Source: Adiantum capillus-veneris
Lineage: Eukaryota > Streptophyta > Polypodiopsida > Polypodiales > Pteridaceae
Length of the DNA: 64,000 nucleotides
NCBI GenBank assembly: GCA_014529385.2
Contig: CM043958.1
Span: 86,893,025 to 86,957,024, forward strand
Reading direction: 5' to 3'
Shown here piece by piece: positions 27,231-40,520 of the stretch; the stretch's first letter is position 1; each line of letters starts with the position of its first letter. The notes beneath the pieces were generated by a model. That model was not told the DNA's origin. It made no database searches and saw only the letters and a program-made list of their open reading frames with translations. The position numbers were made by a program, and so were the translations under genes.

Positions 27231-27248
27231 TGGTGCCATTGCTAGGGA
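27231..27248 (+). other. putative primer-binding site, degenerate TGGCGCC type
   Basis: TGGTGCCATTGCTAGGGA differs at a few positions from the TGGCGCCGTTGCCGGGGA consensus used by plant Tat/Athila-like Ty3 elements. The sequence after it ('tgaggggac') is also typical. This supports an old plus-strand Ty3-type element starting here. Confidence 0.5.
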
Positions 27249-29060
27249 TGAGGGGACTCAATTCGAGAAAACCTCAATACTCATATATTATTATCCAATG
27301 TTCCTCTAGGTTCACCTAAAGTAAAACATTATCTTTTAGAAACCGCACGGTTGAGGTGTATTGACTTTAGCTGTGTAGAGGTGTCTTTGGAGTAGCTGTA
27401 CTTGCCAAGGAAATTTTAAGCATAAATTAGGTTCTTTTGAGTGATTTAAGAGTTAGTCTATGTATGAGTCTCAAAGTCGACATTCATTTTGCAAGAAAAA
27501 CAAGAAAAAATTAGTGTTTTTGGATCCTTTTTGCTACCTTCTTAGTGATTTTACTAGCAATAGGGTAAGTAGATACCAAGGTGGATTTTCAACATATCTT
27601 ACCCTTTGAATTATAATTAATGATCTGTTTTACAAAATTTTAGATTTTTTAAGTTTTAGACTCATAGGGTAAGCTTGAGAGACCACAAAACAATATTTTT
27701 GGTCAAAATTGGTCTTGAAATATATGTGGAAACTCATTAGTAAGTCAAAACCAGCTTTTGAAAAAAAAAATCAAAGTTTAGCAAAACAAATCTCCTCATG
27801 GTGATTTATGCATGCAAATTGTATCATTTTTGAAGAAAAGTGCTTCTAATATGGTGTATAAGACCTAAATGGCAACAAATTCCAAAAAAGTACAACTTTA
27901 GGCATATAGGTAATAAACGTTATTTTTTTGAGGGCTTGAAATTTGACTTTTTTAAGCTCAATTACATCTTGTCTAGGTGAAGTGTAAACACTTTGGTGAA
28001 GGCTCTAAAACTTTGATTTCATTCGTCTACAAAATTTGAGCCGAATCAACTTCTATCTCTAACCAACATCCAAAACTGTACAGAATTAGATGAACCTCTT
28101 GATTAGTCTTGAAATAACTTGTACTATGTGGGTTGCAAAAAGTTGAAAAGATTGCACATCTAGACACCTAAATAATAAGAATTCTTATTATCTGCTGACC
28201 TATATGTGCAAGCTTTTCATCATTTGGCAATACCACATAGTGTATTAAGATCTTGATTCAAGTTTGAAGTCAATTGGAGATGTAAAGTGTTGAAGCCCAA
28301 TAACACTACAAAATTAGTGCTAGAAACTTAAAAACTAAGTGAAACTTCATAAACGTGACAAGTGACTTGGTTATAGTGTGAACATCTAGTGCAAAAAAAA
28401 AGAAAAAAATCTTCATTTTGACTTGAGGGATAATAAGCATGCTTATTATCTCTTGCCCTAAAAATTCAACGTTTTGAAAATTTCTCAAAGGGGATTTAAT
28501 GTAGGGTAATAATAGAGTGCATGCGTGAAAAATTTCAAGTGATTTGAATTTTTTTTGACTTGTATAGCCACTTGAATTGCATAAAAAATTGCCAGACATA
28601 GAAACTACTAGAAAATTAGGTTAAATTTGTCCAAAAACTATAAAAATTGATCCAAAACTTATTGAACATACACTTGACCAACGAGAATTAACAAAAGTAA
28701 AACATAAGTCTTTTTTGAGTAAGTAGGATAATAAGCGTGCTTATTATCTCATGCTATCTAGAGAGTTTAATTTTGACCTGTTTTGGTTGCCAAGGATAGA
28801 AGACCTATCATACAAATAACTTAAAAAATTTAGAGTCATTTGGAAATTGTTTGCTGCTAGAAATTGGGATTCTAGGAATTGAAGATTGCAGATCGGTCCT
28901 TTGGCTACTTTGCAAAAGTGACATTGAAAATTTTGATCAGGTGTCATTGTACATATTTGAATCTAATAGACTGACTTGTATACTATTGATAGTATATGGT
29001 TGATCCATGTCAAGCTTAAGTCAAATAGTAGCTTACTACTCTAAATTAGCATTTAATTGA
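27249..29060 (+). other. decayed noncoding interior of an old element
   Basis: About 1.8 kb after the putative PBS with no gag or pol recognisable and stops in every frame. It contains three palindromes sharing 'ataataag...cttattat' (28172, 28429, 28727). Confidence 0.4.
28172..28748. other. three related palindromes
   Basis: 28172-28191 is a perfect 20-bp palindrome centred on GAATTC. 28429-28450 is a perfect 22-bp palindrome centred on GCATGC. 28727-28748 is the same 22-mer with one central mismatch. The arms are shared while the flanking DNA is not obviously duplicated. Confidence 0.8.
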
Positions 29061-30879
<1,819 letters not shown>

Positions 30880-31200
30880 TCATTGCCCTGGTTTTGCGTG
30901 ATATTTCCACATAAAATTTGTTACATTATTTTCCTCCCAATAATAGACTCCTAGTCTTGGGTTATCAGTCAATATGTCCTTTAGAGGTTTGGTATCGACT
31001 TGATCATACCTTTCTAGCTCTAACACTCGTGGTCCCTCTTTGGTGGTCATGTTTGGCATCCATGTATTGACTTCCAACATAGTGTCAAGATCTCCAATCT
31101 TTAAGAATTGCACTCTATTTTGGTCCATGTAGAAGGTTTCCTGTTTATTGTCTCTAACCTCCTCCTTGAATTCCACAGGATGGTCATTGACTCTAACCAA
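30880..31200 (-). CDS. hypothetical fragment, 106 codons
   Basis: An open minus-strand frame with protein-like, charged composition (many Asp, Glu, Lys; 'RVLELERYDQVDTKPLKDIL'). The frame is blocked shortly upstream by a stop and has no partner in the window. I do not recognise it. It could be a remnant of a retroelement gene or a chance frame. Confidence 0.25.
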   Translation of the reverse strand: MVRVNDHPVEFKEEVRDNKQETFYMDQNRVQFLKIGDLDTMLEVNTWMPNMTTKEGPRVLELERYDQVDTKPLKDILTDNPRLGVYYWEENNVTNFMWKYHAKPGQ

Positions 31201-31486
31201 AAACTCCTCATTTAGGATTTAGATAAATTTGAGTCCCATGTTTGATGATCTTATAGAAGGTCAATATATGCTTGAGCCTGAGTGAGGTTCCAATACCCAA
31301 ATGAGTAGAAAAGGAAGACAATTTTGAAATGGAGTTGGGATAAATATTAGGCACTTCTTCAGCTATGGTTTTGAACGGCCCCCCCTTGGTTTACACTCTC
31401 CTCAGTAGACACTTTTCTCTAAGTCTCTCTGCTTAATCCCTAATTTTCTAGTACATAGCTTGATGTAAGGTACACAAAGACCAATA

Positions 31487-33122
31487 ATGCTCAATGAGAC
31501 TGAATACCTGGCCTTTAGGACCAATACCAACCCATTTGGTGTCGCAATTCAAACCATATTTACTCGAGCGATCCTCTAACCAATGTATCACCAATATTTT
31601 GGAATGTCACTAAACTACTACATTTTGTTGGAGATGGAAGAGACGACCTGCTTGGCTATTGCTGGAGATTGGACTCAACTTTTGCCAATGAAAGAGAAGC
31701 AAGAAAACAACTCATTGATGCATATCATTTCAAGTGAAGTGCATGAAGGACATTCAACAAGTCACAGTGGAAGCCAATGAGAAGATGAAGCAACTGAACG
31801 ATGAGATGGAAAATCTTAATAGAAAATTAGAGCAAAAAAAAAAGAAATAAGAGCACCAGCTCGACAATTATGTTCAACTACAGTACATTGCACATAATAT
31901 GCACCAGCAAATTGATCACCTCACACACATTCCGCTTGGCTACCACATTCGTAAGCGCAAGAGACAAGCAATATCTATGCTATCTCCAAATGGTAAAGCT
32001 AAAAAGAAATGTATCCATCAAACTAGGTAAGGGCTTATGATGCAAGCTTTTGATTTGCTACATTTTTTGTATGCTGCTGAAACTTTATTTCAATCTACAA
32101 GAATTTGGCTCGAATGATGATGGGAATCGATTTCGATGCAACATTGCCAAAGTTTTACGCCAAAAGTATTTCAGTGAACTAAAGAACATTGTGTCGCCTG
32201 AGGAGATGATGGAGCTGTGTGACAGTGTAGGAATAAGTTTCAAGGCCTAAAAAGCCTTGTATAGAAATTTCACACTCAGGCACAAGACAGATGATTGTTT
32301 AGATTACTACAACACCTTACCTTATCAGCGTTGAGGAAAAATACGCCAATGATGATGTTGCTAGCTTGTTAGGTGGATTTCAATATGTGGAGGATGCCAT
32401 GCCATTAGAAGATAGCAAATCCTTATGCTACAATGAGTTCAACAATGTGTATGTTGACTTGTTGAAGCTCTAGGAGTTAATGATCAGATTCTATGGGATT
32501 GACATAGGAAGTGTGTGATGGTAAAGTTATATTTGTTATGAAGCTTGCAGAGTTTCAGATTGTCAAAGGTAAACGGCTCAAAAGGGTAAGCGTTACACTA
32601 ATAAACATGAAGGGTACACCCTTCATGCCCGTCTACGAATTCTTGACAAGTTGCTAATGCTTCATATTAACTATGCTTTGAATATGGAGCTTACAGAAAG
32701 AAGAAGAGAATGCATAAGAAAACTCGAGTCTATTCTATCGAGTATTGGACTCCATGGTGGCGCAGTTGGGCTATCAAAGGAGAAGAAATCATCTAGAAGT
32801 ACACAAGATTGCCCTAATAAAATATGTATGGGTGGTAGTAAAGCTAGCCATTTTCTTTTAGACTATTCTCACTCCCAAAGTCCCACTGAGTTTCTTGTGG
32901 AAAAAGGTGTGTGACATTACCACCTACAGAGATAACGAAGTAGCCCTTGGAATTAAGCGCGCTCGTGTGTGGCAATCTGTAGATTATATTTTTTGTCTGC
33001 TTGAAAAGGCAAAGCTAACCTCTGATGAGATATCCACCTTGAAGTTTGTAATCAATAGTTTCACAGTGCAAATGGTTAATGCCTGGTGGGAAACACACAT
33101 AACACATCACATGGTGGGTTGA
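31487..33122 (+). pseudogene. shattered coding remnant, function unknown
   Basis: A chain of plus-strand segments in changing frames: 31487-31780 (one stop), a coiled-coil-like Lys/Glu/Gln-rich segment at 31728-32025 ending in a basic KRKRQ patch, 32100-32330 ('FRCNIAKVLRQKYFSELKN'), 32330-32470, 32651-32914 and 32895-33122. Adjacent segments overlap or abut, as expected for one gene broken by frameshifts and stops. No catalytic motif or known family was recognised. A GT...AG pair at 32027/32101 does not keep the frame as an intron. Confidence 0.35.
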
Positions 33123-33728
33123 ACACTTGGTCTCTAGAGTCAACATGCATCTGTGTTTGAACTAAAGGCTGTTTTTTTTTTTCAGCACATTATTTTTGCA
33201 CATGGTGCATTTTTTATCAAACCCTATGGTTCATTGGGAATTTGAAGTAGCCAAGGAATGGAGTGCTTACACTACCAAGCAAAATGAGTATACTTCAAAG
33301 ATACACGTCATGGAGATTGAAGGAAAAGGAGCAATGCCCTATATGAGATGTTCAATTGGTTTTTCAGAGTTTTAGTGGGGAGAGAGAGGAAGAAGACCAG
33401 AGTGCCAAAAATTCTGAAATGCAGAATACCAAAAAAGGTTAATGTGAGGCAATCACAATCATATCATGCTTTGAGTGCAAAAGATTGTTTTCACTGATGG
33501 TTGGAGAGAAAGTGACAAAATGGCAGGCGTTGGGTGGAAAACAGATAATTTTTTTAACACTAACCATTTTTATTGTAAACATGCATTGTAATGCCAAGTG
33601 ACTTTTTGACGGCACAGTCAGTGATTTCGTGCATGAAGTTTCGTCTATTTTGGAGTTCTTTAAAGTTTTTATTAAGTTTTTTAAAACTTTTTAAAACTTT
33701 AAGTACTATATAAGTCAAAGCTTATAAC

Positions 33729-34790
33729 TTGAAGTTCATTTCTTATTTGCACGTTCTAGGAGATCCTCTTGATCCCAAACAAGCACACACTCATATCTTG
33801 CACCACATGGACAAAACACAAGTGGAAACCACTACACACATCAATCCCACCACCACCACTCACACCACAATAAATTTGCAACCAGTAGCTCATGTTGAAT
33901 CCGCTGCTTCAAATCCACAACCTCAACCACATGTGGATAACCCAACACCACAACCTGCTCCACATGCCCAACAACCTCCCCAACCTTTGAATCCAAAGGA
34001 TCAATCCACCATCCGATAGTTTTTTGGTGATTTCCCACCATTAAATCATGCCACCCGCACACCTCTATCAGATCCCCCACCAATCTCATCTTTACAGAGA
34101 GCAACATAAGAAACAAGAACAAGTGAAGAAGAATACCAGTGTTTGCAACAAAATCAAAAGATTTGCTTGTTGCCACAACACCTGGAGCTCAAGCAACCAC
34201 CGCAACTACATTGCAATAATTTGGCCAGCTCTTCAAACAAAAGGTGATCAAGGTAATACCAGGTGATCCGGTTTCAAAAGCGTGAGAAGCCAAAAGATTG
34301 AAGAGAGGTATAAAAAAGACGAAACTGAGAGAAGCACAAAGAAAGTAGGAGGAAAAGACAAGACAAAGAGAGCAAGAGGAGTGGGAGTGAGTCGAGGCCC
34401 AGAAAGCCCACATGGATAATTTACAAGCATGGGTAGAGGAAGAGAAGAAGGTGGCAGAGGGTAGAGCTTGAGCCACCCAACAAGAGAAAGCGGGGAGCTC
34501 TGAGCCTTTGAAGATTCCCTAGAGAGAAAAACAATGTGCAAAAAAGAAGAAAGACAAGCTCACACCCGAAGAGCAACAGGCCCAGGGGCAGAGAGGAGGC
34601 AAAGTATAAAAATGACCCTCCTCAATGGGCCAGACATCCAGCTCCTCCACCACCACCAACATCATAGAAGAAATGGAGATGGAGGCTCGGAACAATGGCT
34701 TTGGAGGAGATTCAAAAATATCAAAAGAGCACAAAGCCGATCATCCCCAAAGCGGCCTTCTCTTGGGTGGTGAGAGAGATAACGGATAAA
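33729..34790 (+). pseudogene. Pro/Gln-rich and coiled-coil coding remnant
   Basis: An open stretch at 33729-34019 is rich in Pro, Gln, His and Thr. From about 34020 the reading shifts to another plus frame that is highly charged (Glu, Lys, Gln, Arg; 34150-34790) and interrupted by stops. The layout (low-complexity start, then long charged coil) suggests a decayed structural protein. It lies just upstream of the left inverted-repeat arm. No family recognised. Confidence 0.3.
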
Positions 34791-35142
34791 TGCAGTGTTT
34801 CTATCACCCGAATATAACATCTGCTCTTTTGGCCCTACATGATGCCGTTGAGGACGTTTTGATGTAGTTGTTCTAGGATGGCATTGCTTGTATGGTGCAT
34901 GCAAAGTGCATAACTTTAAAAAACATGGATTTACCCTTGGCAATCAATTTGCAAAATGAAGGGTGCCTACATAAGAATTAGTTCATCGCATGTAACCTCT
35001 CTTTATGAGATTGTAATCTTTTTATGTAATATCAATGACTCTATTTTTTACCACTTTGTGCAATTATAACATTGATTATGTATATTGTCTTCGTTTAGTA
35101 TTTGTATTTGTCATGTTGTTAAATTTATACTCCCTCCACTGT

Positions 35143-35290
35143 TCAAGCACTTGAGGGTCGAGGGGACACCGCCAATCAAATTTTGTCAAAATCGAGCAAA
35201 TTGAGGATTGTATAGAGGTGGAAGGATAACGATGATGCAGGATGGCACTTGGTGGGGTCACTCAGTGCAAAAAAACCCCATGTGTGCCAT
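35143..35290. repeat. inverted repeat, left arm
   Basis: Starts TCAAGCACTTGAGG. With mismatches it is the reverse complement of 58556-58705: both read 'aggggacaccg', 'caatcaaattttgtcaaaa' and 'aaaaaaaacccc' in the same order. Between the arm and the array is a loop (35291-35359) with its own hairpin, GCATAGGGGG at about 35296 and CCCCCTATGC at about 35326. Confidence 0.75.
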
Positions 35291-35359
35291 GATGCATAGG
35301 GGGTCATTTCAACCTTGTCAAAATGCCCCCTATGCACCCGGGTCAAAATGGCCCCCCAC

Positions 35360-35363
35360 ACGC
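35360..35363. other. target-site duplication of the array, left (ACGC)
   Basis: ACGC directly before the first LTR matches ACGC directly after the fourth LTR (58552-58555). Four bases can agree by chance, but both copies sit exactly at the LTR borders. Confidence 0.6.
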
Positions 35364-37967
35364 TGATAGCCGTTTTTCGGCTTTCCATAATTTCCATAGT
35401 AAGCTACCTCACCCTATCAAATCACTCAAACATTTTGGTTATCCCTACCATTTCACTGTACATAGGCGTGTGTGAGTTAGGGGACTTTCTCCATATTTTC
35501 TTAAAAACCCTCAATTAGCTAGTCACTGGGCTAGTTGAGGCAAAAAAATAAAATAAAATAAAAAATATAAGTATATTATGGCCCATTTGTGTGTAAATAT
35601 TTTATTGTATATAGGGCCTAAATAAAATGATTTTTCATAATTATTTTGGTATATATTTAAATATTTCTACCTATGGTGTGTTATTTATGCTATGTACATT
35701 GACTCACGATTACCATATTTTCTCTTACCATTTTGCATATTCTTTATTCCATATAAAAATAATTTCATGCAAGCTTCTCTTATTTTTGGTGTAACTCCAT
35801 CCCAATAAAAATCCAAAAAAAATAGTTTTATTTATGTGTATATTTTTTCACTATTATCATATTTTCCTTCCTACATCTATTCTCTATTACTCTCATAAAT
35901 TAGACCACAAAAAATATTCATCTTTTTATGGTAGACTTATAATGAGAGAGATTTATTTTGACCCCTTTATATTTTTTCCACCTATATTATTTATATTTGA
36001 CATGTACATATTTTTTAGACCCCTCAATATTTGATTTTCTTAGTTATACTATTCACTTATATCATGATCTCAACAATATCTTCAATTATAGACCTACCAA
36101 ATAAGGTCAAGGGTATGTGGAATGCATGCATGCACCATGGGGAGCTCACTCTTGGAGGTATTCAAAAGAATCATCCAAAGAAGGACCTCACAAGGACCTT
36201 GGGCGGTGGAAAAAACAATCGGTTTTGCTGAATTTTTAAAGATCACATGTTCCCGAATTTGAAAAGGTGATACAACCAAAAGTTGTAGCTCGTGAGCTCA
36301 ACTTTTACCTCAAATCTTTTCATATTTTTTTGAGCTACGAGTTGTGAGCTATGATTTTATTGGTGGACCCCAGTTTGCCCATGCTATGCAGCCACACTCC
36401 CTCTTCCACTTTATCATTTTTCTCTTTCACACACACTCCTCCCTCTCCTTCCCACTCCCAAACCTGCAACTCCCATGTCCTAATTCACCCTCTTCACCAT
36501 TGCCACATCTCTCACACCTCCGTAGCCTTCATCCTCCATTTCTACACCCTATGTGTCCCCCTTTCTCTCTACATATTTGTCCATATTACCATACTCTCTT
36601 CAACTTTGTAAAGAACTTCAAAAAAATCAGCAAAAATCCAAGGATAACCTCTGCAAATGAAGGCTTTTATCATGAATTTTCCAAGGTTTGAAATAACATA
36701 GCTTCATCGACACGCGCTGCTTCGCTATGTTCACTGCTTCTTCTTCCGGTGCTGTAAAGAGGTGAATGTCAACTTCTCCAAAGCTTCAACCTCTCTTTAC
36801 AAGCTCACCCCTTCTCTAACTTTTCTCATCATATATCTCAACATTTGGTGAATGATTTTGTAAATATTTTTTTAGTGATAATTGCTAACTACTAACCACT
36901 AACCTTATTGTAAAATGCACCCTCTACTAGAGTAGGCACTCCCAAATTATTCACTCAATCCTCTTGCCTTTCATCCTCAATAATTCTCTTCCCTTGAGCC
37001 CACATCTATGTGACTCAAAGGACAAGAGAGACCCACCCTCATTAAAAAAAACTATATATATGCATAATCTTTTATTCCTTCAAATAAACTTGATTAGGCC
37101 TAATCCAAATTGGGGCTTCTAAAACCTATAAATAGAGCCCTTCTCTCCCTTGTAGATCATCACATAACTACACTACACCACACCATTCTCAACACATAAC
37201 ACACCACTCTTCAAGCATAGTTGTGTAGAGTGTGTGCATCGTGAGTGCTCTATTCCATCATTACACATAGGTGCATGGAGAAGCTTGAAGTTAGTTATGC
37301 CATCTAGAGGAGTGGAGTGATTTACTATACTCTGCAATCACACTTGTAGCCTACTCTTGTCCATAAATAAGATTCATAGTTTTGGGTGCAATTGTATGCT
37401 GCAACTACGACTCTTCTCTCCAAATTGACTTGATAAGTCGGCTCATCAGGTGGTTGAAGGTATATTGTCCTTGAAGTTTGTTGTGCCATTTCATGATCGG
37501 TGGTTTGAGGGCTTGTTGAATTGTTTGCCAAAACTTTCAATTGTAAGAGGGTGCTCGGTGAGAGGGCTCCCGTGACCCTAAGACAATTTGTGTATTGGCA
37601 ACAAGGTCAAGTTTTGTGTTGTCTCTCTATTTCTCATCAGGCTTTGTGTGCATCTAGTCTTTAAGGCTAAGATTGAGTTGCTAAAGTTGATTTGTGCGCT
37701 TTACCTCTCTTTGGCATGGTGAATGTTTGTGTTTGGTGTGTGTGGCTATCTTGCATTCCCCTCTCTTTGTGCGTTTGAGTACAAGGAGATATCACGTGCG
37801 TCCTAGTTCGCATCTACAACTAGGTGGTGCCCCTTTTCTTGTTTGGTTTCTGGCTGTGGGTTGTTGTTGTCTCTGATTGTGCTTGCCCCAGCCCCAATTG
37901 AGCAGCACGGGAGTCTCGAAGGGTGTTTAGAGGCCGCTCTTCTTGTTGTCCGCCCCGGACGGCCTCA
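35364..37967 (+). repeat. LTR1 of the gag-only array
   Basis: 2604 bp. TATA box TATAAATA at 37127-37134, preceded by the palindrome GATTAGGCCTAATC (37092-37105). U3 is thus about 1.77 kb and R-U5 about 0.8 kb. U3 also holds two pyrimidine-rich frames that vary between copies and are not genes. The first bases (TGATAGCC) match LTR3, not LTR2 or LTR4. Confidence 0.9.
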
Positions 37968-37970
37968 AAT

Positions 37971-37988
37971 TGGTGCCACCATTGAGGA
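37971..37988 (+). other. primer-binding site, int1
   Basis: TGGTGCCACCATTGAGGA begins three bases after the LTR. In int2 and int3 the same site (43111, 53394) reads TGGTGCCCCCACTGAGGA. Position and TGG start fit a PBS; I could not assign the tRNA. Confidence 0.55.
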
Positions 37989-38283
37989 ATGACTTTGTGC
38001 TTAATATTGTTGTATTGCATGAATGCTTGAATTTTAGCATAATAAACTAGTAGATTACATAAATCCTGAAAGCTTGTATGACCGAGTTTAATTTCAAGGC
38101 AACAAAATTGATCTAGAATATGGTTTGGATTAACATAACATAAGAAAGGAAAAAAAAATTTTTCACATAAGAATCTAGAATTCATGTTGAAAGACCTTTC
38201 AAAACTTTGTGTAGTTAGTTGATGTCATGAGAAGAAATGATTGTTTGGAACTAATATATGTGTGGTTCTAGCATTGAGAGACT

Positions 38284-40472
38284 ATGACACGCTATACCTT
38301 TGATGATATCCCAATCTTCTTTGGAAATCTAGAAGAAGATGTTGATGATTTTCTTGATGGTTTTAAAATGGTTAGTCGTATCCTTGGTAAAAGGGATGAC
38401 ATTGAAAAAGGAGATTTTCTATTGCTATGCCTTAGAGGCAACGCTGAGCAATGGTTTTGGAGTATGTCTTCTCAGATTGAAGATGGGTATACCCAAATTT
38501 CCAAAGCTTTGAAGACCAGATTCTCTAAATTTCCAACAAGAGAGACAGCATGGGCTTCATTAGGGAGACTTCAACAACATGGTGAAGACTACTATGCTTA
38601 TGAGGATATTTTTTCTTGTCAATGGGGAGGATATGGGTTTAGTTCTACATTTCCAGATTATGTAAAAATGGAGCAATTTATTTCTGGTTTGTCTCCTTTC
38701 CTAAAGACTAAGGTTACGTATAGTGGACCCTCTACCTTTGAAGAAGCGGTCACTATTGCCCAAAGGAAGTTTCACAAGTACTTCTACATCAAAAATGGTT
38801 TCCATCATACTGGAAGAACCAACCATCATGAAAGTGTTTCTATCAAGGAGTCATCTCCTTTGCCATACTTGTCTCCTTATACTCCGACAAATGTTGAAGA
38901 AGTTACTTACATGCCAACTGATTATTCAAGTGCTAAAGTGTGTGGCCAAGATTCAAATGTGGAATTTCTTTCTTCTACCTTTATCACAAGCATGCAAAAA
39001 TCGACACAAGATATCTCAAATGGCATGGATGATTCAATAATGGATACATCCAACCTTTTGGCAGAGGATCAATTTCTAGTCCGAGTAGACGAAGCTTTTG
39101 TGCAACATGACTCTATGGAGAATGAAACCTTGAAGGTAACCTTGATCTTATGGAATTTTCTGAGAGTGTATCTTGTCTAAAAGAAGAGAGTGAAGAAGAA
39201 GATGAAATCATAGGTGGGGAGATCATGGACCACATTGATCATAAAGAGATGATTGTGTACATGGAATGCAGCCTCCAAAACAAAGTAGAAGAGTGTGAGT
39301 TGAATCCATGTGAGGATAATCTTCAAGAAGTGTTTGAGGATGTTGAAAAGCATTGGTATGACCCATATATGTTAAGCATAGAGGAACCTATCATGGAAGA
39401 AGCCAAAGTTTTCACAAAATCAAACAGTAATCCATCAACCTTCGAGGTGGTACAATGTGAGGAGTTACAACCTTGCCAAAGGGGGGGCTTAGAAGGGGAT
39501 GAAGAACATGGGAGAGTAGTAAAAAATAAAATCATAAAAGGAAACTGTCATAAGGGTATCATTCTCTCCAATGGTGTTTTAGTGGGTGGCTCTTCATTCA
39601 CGGGACAATCTCTTAACAAGAAAATCCAAACTTTTGAAGCCCCAATCATCTTCACATTGGGTTTCACCTCTTCAAAATCAACTTCTCCTCTCTTCACATA
39701 TACCTTTCATCGGGGGCACCATACCTTCTTAAGTGGAAGAGGACATGAATACTTGGTGATGAACGGATGTTTCCAAACCTTCTTCATTTGGTTCTTTGGT
39801 GTATGGAGGTCGCACATTGTGATGCTTCTGGTATTCATCATAGATGAAAAACTTGTTGATTGCTACATGTGGATATTTCATCAATTAGTACCAAAATCTA
39901 TTCTCTTCCAATGTGTTGGAAGCAATAGAAACCTTCATCTATTATCTACTTATGTGGTAAACTATTTGCAATATCTTCCAATAGCAGTTGGAAGCATGGA
40001 TCAAGCTTTCATAAATCATGAAGGTCATATAATTTGTGACTTGATGAGCCTACCCAGGTTGAATGAATTTTATGAGCTACAGTTCAGGAATTTGCTCATA
40101 CAAGCTCTACAAGAACGTAGCAGATACATCAACTTTACACAGGAGGAAGAGCAACCAATGTTTTATATCACATTCATAGTGATAGATGCAATGATTGACA
40201 ACAATAGAATCTACAAGTTTCTTCAACCGAAATCACTAAGTGATTCCATACCATACATCTCTCTTTGGAAAGGATATTTCAAGATCTTTGATCCTGGGGG
40301 GTGCTTATGGAAACTTTCTCAATGGAGGAGGTTTACTCCGTCACTTCATTACATCCTGCTATTGGCTCTGAGAACCTTCCATATCACACAAGGTTTCATA
40401 ATCATACAACAAAGGTTCTTCAAAGATGAGAGCAGACAAAGACAGATGTTACACAATCTACATGTTGTATGA
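38284..40472 (+). pseudogene. gag-like protein, int1 copy (frameshifted)
   Basis: The ATG at 38284 opens a frame for a protein of about 729 codons if undamaged. Residues about 10-165 look like a Ty3-type retrotransposon gag/capsid domain ('LRGNAEQWFWSMSSQIEDGY' at 51-70). There is no CCHC zinc knuckle and no protease, RT or integrase motif. The middle is acidic (runs such as EESEEEDEI). Toward the end lies a hydrophobic stretch ('FFIWFFGVWRSHIVMLLVFI'). A one-base deletion near 39124 ends the first part at 39180; the rest stays open as 39150-40472. The presumed role is capsid formation for RNA packaging. The C-terminal 200 residues resemble nothing I know. Confidence 0.7.
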
Positions 40473-40480
40473 TCGGATAA

Positions 40481-40516
40481 ATGGTACATGAATGTACCAT
40501 TATCTAAGGGGGGGGG
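40481..40516 (+). other. hairpin plus polypurine tract, int1 3' end
   Basis: ATGGTACAT-GA-ATGTACCAT (40481-40500) is followed by AAGGGGGGGGG (40506-40516) and CTAA before LTR2. The same pair occurs at 45617-45652 and 55902-55942. The purine run fits the plus-strand primer; the hairpin role is unknown. Confidence 0.7.
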
Positions 40517-40520
40517 CTAA

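Noticed and set aside
32027-32101. Possible 75-bp GT...AG intron in the remnant at 31.5-33.1 kb
   Set aside because: Removing it breaks the reading frame at once, and no transcript evidence is available.
36344-36691. 115-codon His/Pro/Ser-rich frame in each array LTR (also 41528, 51750, 56929)
   Set aside because: It lies in U3, overlaps another open frame of similar quality, and its persistence is explained by LTR duplication.
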